64,000 bases of DNA, from assembly GCF_004339805.1 (NCBI RefSeq), contig NZ_SLUI01000012.1, forward strand, positions 62,001 through 126,000. Direction: 5' to 3'. Source of the DNA: Anaerospora hongkongensis (GTDB taxonomy: Bacteria > Bacillota > Negativicutes > Sporomusales > DSM-15969). The translations under genes and the position numbers were made by a program. How positions within the stretch are numbered: position 1 is the stretch's first letter; each line of letters starts with the position of its first letter. Shown in pieces: positions 60,352-64,000 of the stretch. The notes under the pieces are model-generated. The model did not search any database. It was not told where the DNA came from and was given only the letters and a program-made list of their open reading frames with translations.

Positions 60352-61920
60352 TTAGGCTTTAGCCAGTATTTCCGGCTTGATATTCATGAGCGTATCAATA
60401 AAAATGCGGCTGTCCATCAGTTTTAACTTCGGAGAAACTTTGACGGGAAACTCGACTTGCGCTAATACGTCTTTTTTCAGGTCCACGCCGGGCGCGATTT
60501 CGGTGAGTACAAGTCCGTCCCTGGTCAGCTCGAATACAGCCCGTTCGGTGATGTATAGTACGGCTTGACCGGCTTCCTGGGCATAAGCACCGCTGAAGGT
60601 GATTTGCTCTACCTTCTTGATGAATTTTTTACTTTTGCCTTCCTTGATGATGCGCAATTTGCCGTCTTCCACGGCAACATCCAGGCCGCCGGCCGTTAAC
60701 GTACCGCAGAATACCACCTTTTTGGCATTTTGTGTAATGTTGACAAAGCCGCCGCATCCGGCAACGCGGGAACCAAATTTGCTGACATTGATATTGCCTG
60801 CCTCATCGGCCTGAGCCAGCCCAAGATAGGCGAGGTCCAGGCGGCCGCCATCATAAAAATCAAACATATTGGGGTGCTCCAGAATTGCCAGGGGATTGAA
60901 GGAAGAGCCGAAGTTCGGTCCGCCGGCAGGTACTCCACCCAGTGGGCCTGATTCCACGGTCAGGGTGATTTCATCAATCAATCCCTCTTCATTGGCTACG
61001 GCTGCCACTCCGTCCGGCATACCGACGCCCAGATTGAGCACAACATCGGGGCGCAGCTCGAAGGCGCAGCGGCGGGCGATGACCTTGCGTTCGCTCATTT
61101 CCATGGCCGGCATGCTGCCCATCGGCCGGCGTACTTCCCCGCATAGCGAGGGATCGTACGCGACGGCGTTGGTCTGCCAATGATATTCGGGCCTGGCGAT
61201 TACCAAAGCATCGACCAGGACACCAGGCACTTTAACCTGCTGCGGCGGCAGGCTGCCCTTGGCTGCAAGGCGTTCCACCTGGGCAATGACGATGCCGCCC
61301 TGTTGTTTGGTGGCCAGAGCCAGGTGATAAGCTTCCAGGAGTACCGCTTCTTTTTCCATAGTGATGTTGCCTAATTCATCGGCAGTAGTGCCCCGGATGA
61401 AAGCGATATTAATTTTCTGCGGCAAATAGTGGAGATACTCTTTGCCTTCGATCGTAATAACCTTTACCAGATCTTCCGTGGTACGGGAATTGAGCTTGCC
61501 CCCTTCGACCCGTGGGTCGGCAAAGGTTTTAAGGCCAACGGGAGTAATGACGCCGGGCTTTTGGCCAGCCATGTTCCGATACAGATGGAGAATGACTCCC
61601 TGCGGCAGTGCATAAGCTTCAATGGCGTTTTCCGCGATAAGCTTTCCCAGCTTTGGCGCCAGATTGTAATGACTGCCGACAACCCGCTTGAGCAAGCCTG
61701 CATGGGCATAGCGGTTAGCACATTTATCCTTGCCGTCGCCATTGCCTGCCGCGTACAGCAGGGTGATATCCCGGGGCTCGCTTGTTGTTAAGAAGCGTTG
61801 TTCCAGCATAATGCTTAATTCCTCGGGATGGGAAAAGCCGACAAAGGCCTGCACCGCCAGGGTATCGCCTGATTTGACCAGCTTAACTGCTTCCTCTGAT
61901 GTAAGGATTGGCTTTTTCAT
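60352..61920 (-). CDS. Family I acyl-CoA:carboxylate CoA-transferase (Pct-like)
   Basis: A 522-residue fused alpha-beta CoA-transferase, similar in size to clostridial propionate CoA-transferase. The alpha part has GFSHPEEL and the beta part has NLGVGMPDGVAAVANEEG and the catalytic glutamate in TVESGPLGGVPAGG. It activates a short-chain acid at the expense of acetyl-CoA or a similar donor. The frame is open to 61977, but ATG 61920 follows CAGGAGGG and is preferred. First gene of the operon, behind a sigma-54-like promoter. Confidence 0.93.
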   Translation of the reverse strand: MKKPILTSEEAVKLVKSGDTLAVQAFVGFSHPEELSIMLEQRFLTTSEPRDITLLYAAGNGDGKDKCANRYAHAGLLKRVVGSHYNLAPKLGKLIAENAIEAYALPQGVILHLYRNMAGQKPGVITPVGLKTFADPRVEGGKLNSRTTEDLVKVITIEGKEYLHYLPQKINIAFIRGTTADELGNITMEKEAVLLEAYHLALATKQQGGIVIAQVERLAAKGSLPPQQVKVPGVLVDALVIARPEYHWQTNAVAYDPSLCGEVRRPMGSMPAMEMSERKVIARRCAFELRPDVVLNLGVGMPDGVAAVANEEGLIDEITLTVESGPLGGVPAGGPNFGSSFNPLAILEHPNMFDFYDGGRLDLAYLGLAQADEAGNINVSKFGSRVAGCGGFVNITQNAKKVVFCGTLTAGGLDVAVEDGKLRIIKEGKSKKFIKKVEQITFSGAYAQEAGQAVLYITERAVFELTRDGLVLTEIAPGVDLKKDVLAQVEFPVKVSPKLKLMDSRIFIDTLMNIKPEILAKA

Positions 61921-61992
61921 AATCGTCCCTCCTGGTTTCCTCTGATTTGCTGTGATTTGACTTCTGCCTTCTTTCAACTCGTCAATTGATAC

Positions 61993-62008
61993 TGCAAGAG
62001 TTATGCCG
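61993..62008 (-). promoter_or_regulatory. Sigma-54-type promoter of the acyl-CoA operon
   Basis: On the minus strand CGGCATAACTCTTGCA: the -24 GG (62007-62006) and -12 GC (61995-61994) are separated by exactly 10 bases and flanked by the expected CA and TT. It matches TGGCAYG-N4-TTGCW except at the first T and the G after the pyrimidine. The 360-bp gap 61921-62280 also holds a palindrome, a minus-strand terminator and a REP copy. Confidence 0.65.
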
Positions 62009-62021
62009 CAAATTCAGTTCT

Positions 62022-62035
62022 GTGAAAAAAATCAC
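62022..62035. promoter_or_regulatory. Palindrome next to the sigma-54 promoter
   Basis: GTGA (62022-62025) and TCAC (62032-62035) around six A form a short inverted repeat about 15 bp beyond the -24 element. It may be a regulator site, though it is nearer to the promoter than is usual for an enhancer. Confidence 0.3.
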
Positions 62036-62072
62036 GCGAGTCAGTGTTTATAAGGGGAAAAGAGTTGCAAAT

Positions 62073-62101
62073 AAAAAAAGCCCCCTCCAATGAGGAGGGG
62101 C
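62073..62101 (-). terminator. Terminator without an assigned upstream gene
   Basis: On the minus strand GCCCCTCC pairs with GGAGGGGGC (one bulge) over a 5-base loop, followed by seven T. No minus-strand protein gene lies upstream of it before the REP copy, so it either ends an unannotated RNA or blocks antisense transcription from the transposase gene. Confidence 0.7.
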
Positions 62102-62214
62102 ATTGCGTGAAGCTGCCAATAGATTTGCAGTTTTGCATTGGCAAATTTGCAAGTGGTAGAGCTGCACGCTCTCTTCTGCCAGGAGGACGGGTATTGTGAA
62201 ACTAAAATCAATAA

Positions 62215-62240
62215 TGTCACAGGGACGGTTCCTTTGACAC
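62215..62240 (+). repeat. REP-like element, copy 2
   Basis: TGTCACAGGGACGG followed by TTCCTTTGACAC, one base different from copy 1 at 53351. It lies 40 bases upstream of the REP-associated transposase gene, the expected position for such repeats. Confidence 0.75.
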
Positions 62241-62280
62241 TGTTCTGACAGCCATGCTACAATGAAGCGGGGTGATAACA

Positions 62281-63081
62281 GTGGCCAGACAGGCAAGACT
62301 AAAGAGCGAATCGGGTATTTACCATGTTATGCTGCGGGGCAATGAGCGTCGACCGGTTTTTCTTGATGATGAAGACAAGCAGCGTTTTATGGAAATCATG
62401 CTGCAAAAAAAGCAGAGTGCTGCTGGCCGGTTGTACGCCTTCTGCATTTTAGACAATCATGTTCATATGGTTTGCCAGGAAGTCGAACAGCCTCTGTATA
62501 TTCTGATGAAACGGATTGGCGTTACCTATGCCGCTTATTTTAATAAAAAACACCATTGCATCGGACCTGTATTTCAGGACCGTTTCCGCAGCGAAGCGAT
62601 TGAAGACGAGTCTTATTTACTCTGTGCTATCCGGTATGTACATAATAACCCAGTAAAGATAGCAGGTGAATTTACCCTTGAGTACCCCTGGAGCAGCTAT
62701 TCCTGGTATATGGGCTGCTGCCCAGACGCAGGCATACCGCCGGAGATGGACGAAACATTGAGTTTGTTTGACGCTAATCGTTCCAAGGCGCTTCAGCTTT
62801 TCCAGGAATTTCATTTGCAGGAGGAGCCGCGTCAGTTTTTAGAAGTGGCTGCGACCCAAACGGTGCGCAAAGATCCAACTGAGCTGATTGCTGCTTATCT
62901 GCAGGACCGGAAATGGACGTCTGCAGAGCTTTGCAAAAGCGAGAATTTGAGTGGCGCAGTTGAACTTGTGCGGATGCTGCTGGCAAATGGTGGTGTATCG
63001 GGCAGGCAAATTGCCCAGTTGACGGGAATCAACCGGGAGAAAGTGCGAAGAATCGCGGTGGCGGCGGAAACGTCCCTGTAA
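62281..63081 (+). CDS. REP-associated tyrosine transposase (RAYT, IS200/Y1 family)
   Basis: A 266-residue Y1 transposase-like protein. The HUH metal motif is HVHMV near residues 60-64, the RAYT opening is GIYHVMLRGNERRPVF, and the nucleophile tyrosine lies in CAIRYVHNNPVKIAGE near 121. A C-terminal helix-turn-helix-like region (GVSGRQIAQLTGINREKVRR) is added. RAYTs are usually single-copy, vertically kept and act on palindromic REP repeats. GTG 62281 with GGGGTG upstream is preferred to the in-frame GTG at 62272, which is part of that site. Confidence 0.88.
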   Translation: MARQARLKSESGIYHVMLRGNERRPVFLDDEDKQRFMEIMLQKKQSAAGRLYAFCILDNHVHMVCQEVEQPLYILMKRIGVTYAAYFNKKHHCIGPVFQDRFRSEAIEDESYLLCAIRYVHNNPVKIAGEFTLEYPWSSYSWYMGCCPDAGIPPEMDETLSLFDANRSKALQLFQEFHLQEEPRQFLEVAATQTVRKDPTELIAAYLQDRKWTSAELCKSENLSGAVELVRMLLANGGVSGRQIAQLTGINREKVRRIAVAAETSL

Positions 63082-63083
63082 CA

Positions 63084-63127
63084 TATTAGGCCGTGCCCGG
63101 GAAGTTATTCGCGAGCACGGCCTAATA
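63084..63127. terminator. Hairpin between convergent genes
   Basis: TATTAGGCCGTGC (63084-63096) pairs with GCACGGCCTAATA (63115-63127). No strong T tract follows, so efficiency is uncertain, but the position between two convergent stops suits a terminator. Confidence 0.55.
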
Positions 63128-63131
63128 GAGG

Positions 63132-63989
63132 TTAGTTTAACTTTTCTTCTACCTTGCTTTTAATAAGACCGATTCCTTCCTTTGCCAAAACAGCACTTAG
63201 ACGCTGGCCGGGAGCGGCCAATTCTTTATAAGTTTGTAAAATGGCATCGAGGTAAGTGGCTAGTTTATCTTCCGGGATAAATTTTGCCAGCAGGGCGCCG
63301 TCATTGGAATAACGGCCTCCTTTGCCGCCGACAAAAATATGATAGCCAGTTTTGCCCGCTGCTAAGGCTTTCTTCGGGCAGAGGCGTGTACAGACCCCGC
63401 AGGATAAGCACTTTTCGTAGTCGATTACTAATGCTTTATTTTCCAGCTTCATTGCTTTAGCCGGACAGCGGCGAACGCAGGCACCGCAGCTGATACAGCT
63501 GCTTTGTTTCACCAGCGGTTCCAGAGCACCGCGAAAGCCGACATCGTGCGACTGTGGCTTGGTGCAGGAATTGGCACAGCCGCTGACGGCAAACTTCGTT
63601 TTTGCCGGTAAATCACGGCCAACAAATTGCTCGTCTAAAGTTTTGGCGAGTGTTTTTGTGTTAATCAGGCCGTAGGGGCAAGTAGCATTGCCTGGGCAGG
63701 TTACTACCGGGCGTACCCTGAGACCGCATACCGCCGGTGAGAGACCTGCGTCCGTTACAGCCTGTAAAGCCTGCTCAAACAACTCTTCTTTTACGCCAGG
63801 AATTTCAATCCCCTGGCGAAGCGTCAAGTGTACCTGACCATTGCCGTATTTCTCAGCCAGGTCTGCTAAGTTGCGCAGACCATCTGCCGTCATGTCGCCG
63901 GCCTGATTGCGCAGCCGCATAAGAAGCAGGCCCTGTTGGCGCTGTGGAATAAATCCAAAACGTTTATAGTCTGGTTTTGTTGCTGCCAT
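63132..63989 (-). CDS. Sulfite/nitrite reductase-like protein with two [4Fe-4S] ferredoxin clusters
   Basis: A 285-residue protein with a ferredoxin-like substrate half-domain (MRLRNQAGDMTADGLRNLAD), then the siroheme/[4Fe-4S] ligand pattern CPGNATCPYG and SGCANSCTKP (C-x5-C and C-x3-C). Between the catalytic core and the C-terminus are two bacterial ferredoxin motifs (CISCGACVRRCP and CLSCGVCTRLCP). It resembles AsrC-type anaerobic sulfite reductases and single-polypeptide assimilatory siroheme enzymes of clostridia. Partners are outside the window. The ATG lies 12 bases from the window end with a weak upstream AGG. Confidence 0.85.
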   Translation of the reverse strand: MAATKPDYKRFGFIPQRQQGLLLMRLRNQAGDMTADGLRNLADLAEKYGNGQVHLTLRQGIEIPGVKEELFEQALQAVTDAGLSPAVCGLRVRPVVTCPGNATCPYGLINTKTLAKTLDEQFVGRDLPAKTKFAVSGCANSCTKPQSHDVGFRGALEPLVKQSSCISCGACVRRCPAKAMKLENKALVIDYEKCLSCGVCTRLCPKKALAAGKTGYHIFVGGKGGRYSNDGALLAKFIPEDKLATYLDAILQTYKELAAPGQRLSAVLAKEGIGLIKSKVEEKLN

Positions 63990-64000
63990 TATAAAAACCT

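Noticed and set aside
62140..62200. tRNA-like segment (GTGGTAGAGCTGCACGCTC) upstream of the transposase gene
   Set aside because: It resembles the 3' half of a D-arm, but no matching 5' D-stem, anticodon stem or T-arm can be folded. At most a decayed fragment.
62215..62240. CRISPR-like reading of the 26-bp repeat
   Set aside because: Only two copies exist, 8.8 kb apart, with no regular spacing and no cas genes. The RAYT/REP interpretation fits better.

Overview
The window reads as the chromosome of an anaerobic, spore-forming, outer-membrane-bearing Firmicute, most likely a Negativicute of the Sporomusaceae type. Spore formation is indicated by a small acid-soluble spore protein, a SpoVD-like PBP with a PASTA tail and a Spo0E-like phosphatase. 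An outer membrane is indicated by a TonB-dependent receptor under a cobalamin riboswitch. LctD/LarA-type lactate genes, acyl-CoA genes, Fhs/FolD and a ferredoxin-fused siroheme-type reductase fit an acetogenic or fermentative anaerobe. The genus is inference; no rRNA is present.

Layout. 1-8 kb: SpoVD-like PBP (cut by the window edge), PolX, a SASP gene with a sigma-G-like promoter, fhs-folD, a small Spo0E-like gene, and ald behind a textbook sigma-54 promoter. 8-15 kb: orphan sensor kinase, lone NitT/TauT-type binding lipoprotein, CheR, D,D-carboxypeptidase, polysaccharide deacetylase, class V aminotransferase and a zinc-ribbon protein. 15-19 kb: a T-box leader with a UGG (Trp) specifier controlling a TrpP-like ECF S-component and its own A, A' and T subunits. 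19-27 kb: addBA and a cation efflux gene. 27-31 kb: btuF-btuC-btuD-cbiZ on the minus strand behind an unusually short cobalamin-riboswitch-like leader. 31-34 kb: chemoreceptor, then a minimal tyrosine recombinase bracketed by 23-bp inverted palindromic sites. 34-40 kb: sensor kinase overlapping a tripartite tricarboxylate transporter operon with two receptor paralogues. 40-43 kb: SagB-like oxidoreductase, superoxide dismutase and a second chemoreceptor. 43-48 kb: LarA-like protein, two 467-residue GlcD/LctD paralogues and an ECF S-like membrane protein. 48-50 kb: type III polyketide synthase with an ICMT-family methyltransferase (BpsAB-like). 51-53 kb: canonical cobalamin riboswitch and BtuB-like receptor. 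54-62 kb: sigma-54 activator facing an operon of CoA-transferase, acyl-CoA dehydrogenase, MaoC hydratase, crotonase and GntP-type permease that starts at a sigma-54-type promoter. 62-64 kb: REP-associated transposase with REP-like repeats, and the sulfite/nitrite reductase-like protein.

How parts work together. Two loci serve cobalamin uptake and salvage: the outer-membrane receptor at 51 kb, and the periplasmic, inner-membrane and remodelling steps at 27-31 kb, each with an RNA leader ending in a terminator. The lactate cluster can interconvert and oxidise lactate isomers. The 54-62 kb cluster looks like a self-contained regulon for an organic acid imported by the GntP-type protein, activated through CoA transfer and processed by dehydrogenation and hydration. 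Candidate Spo0A boxes precede cheR, the 34-kb kinase and an 86-residue unknown protein. Most real genes have strong GGAGG-type ribosome sites, which were used to correct several starts.
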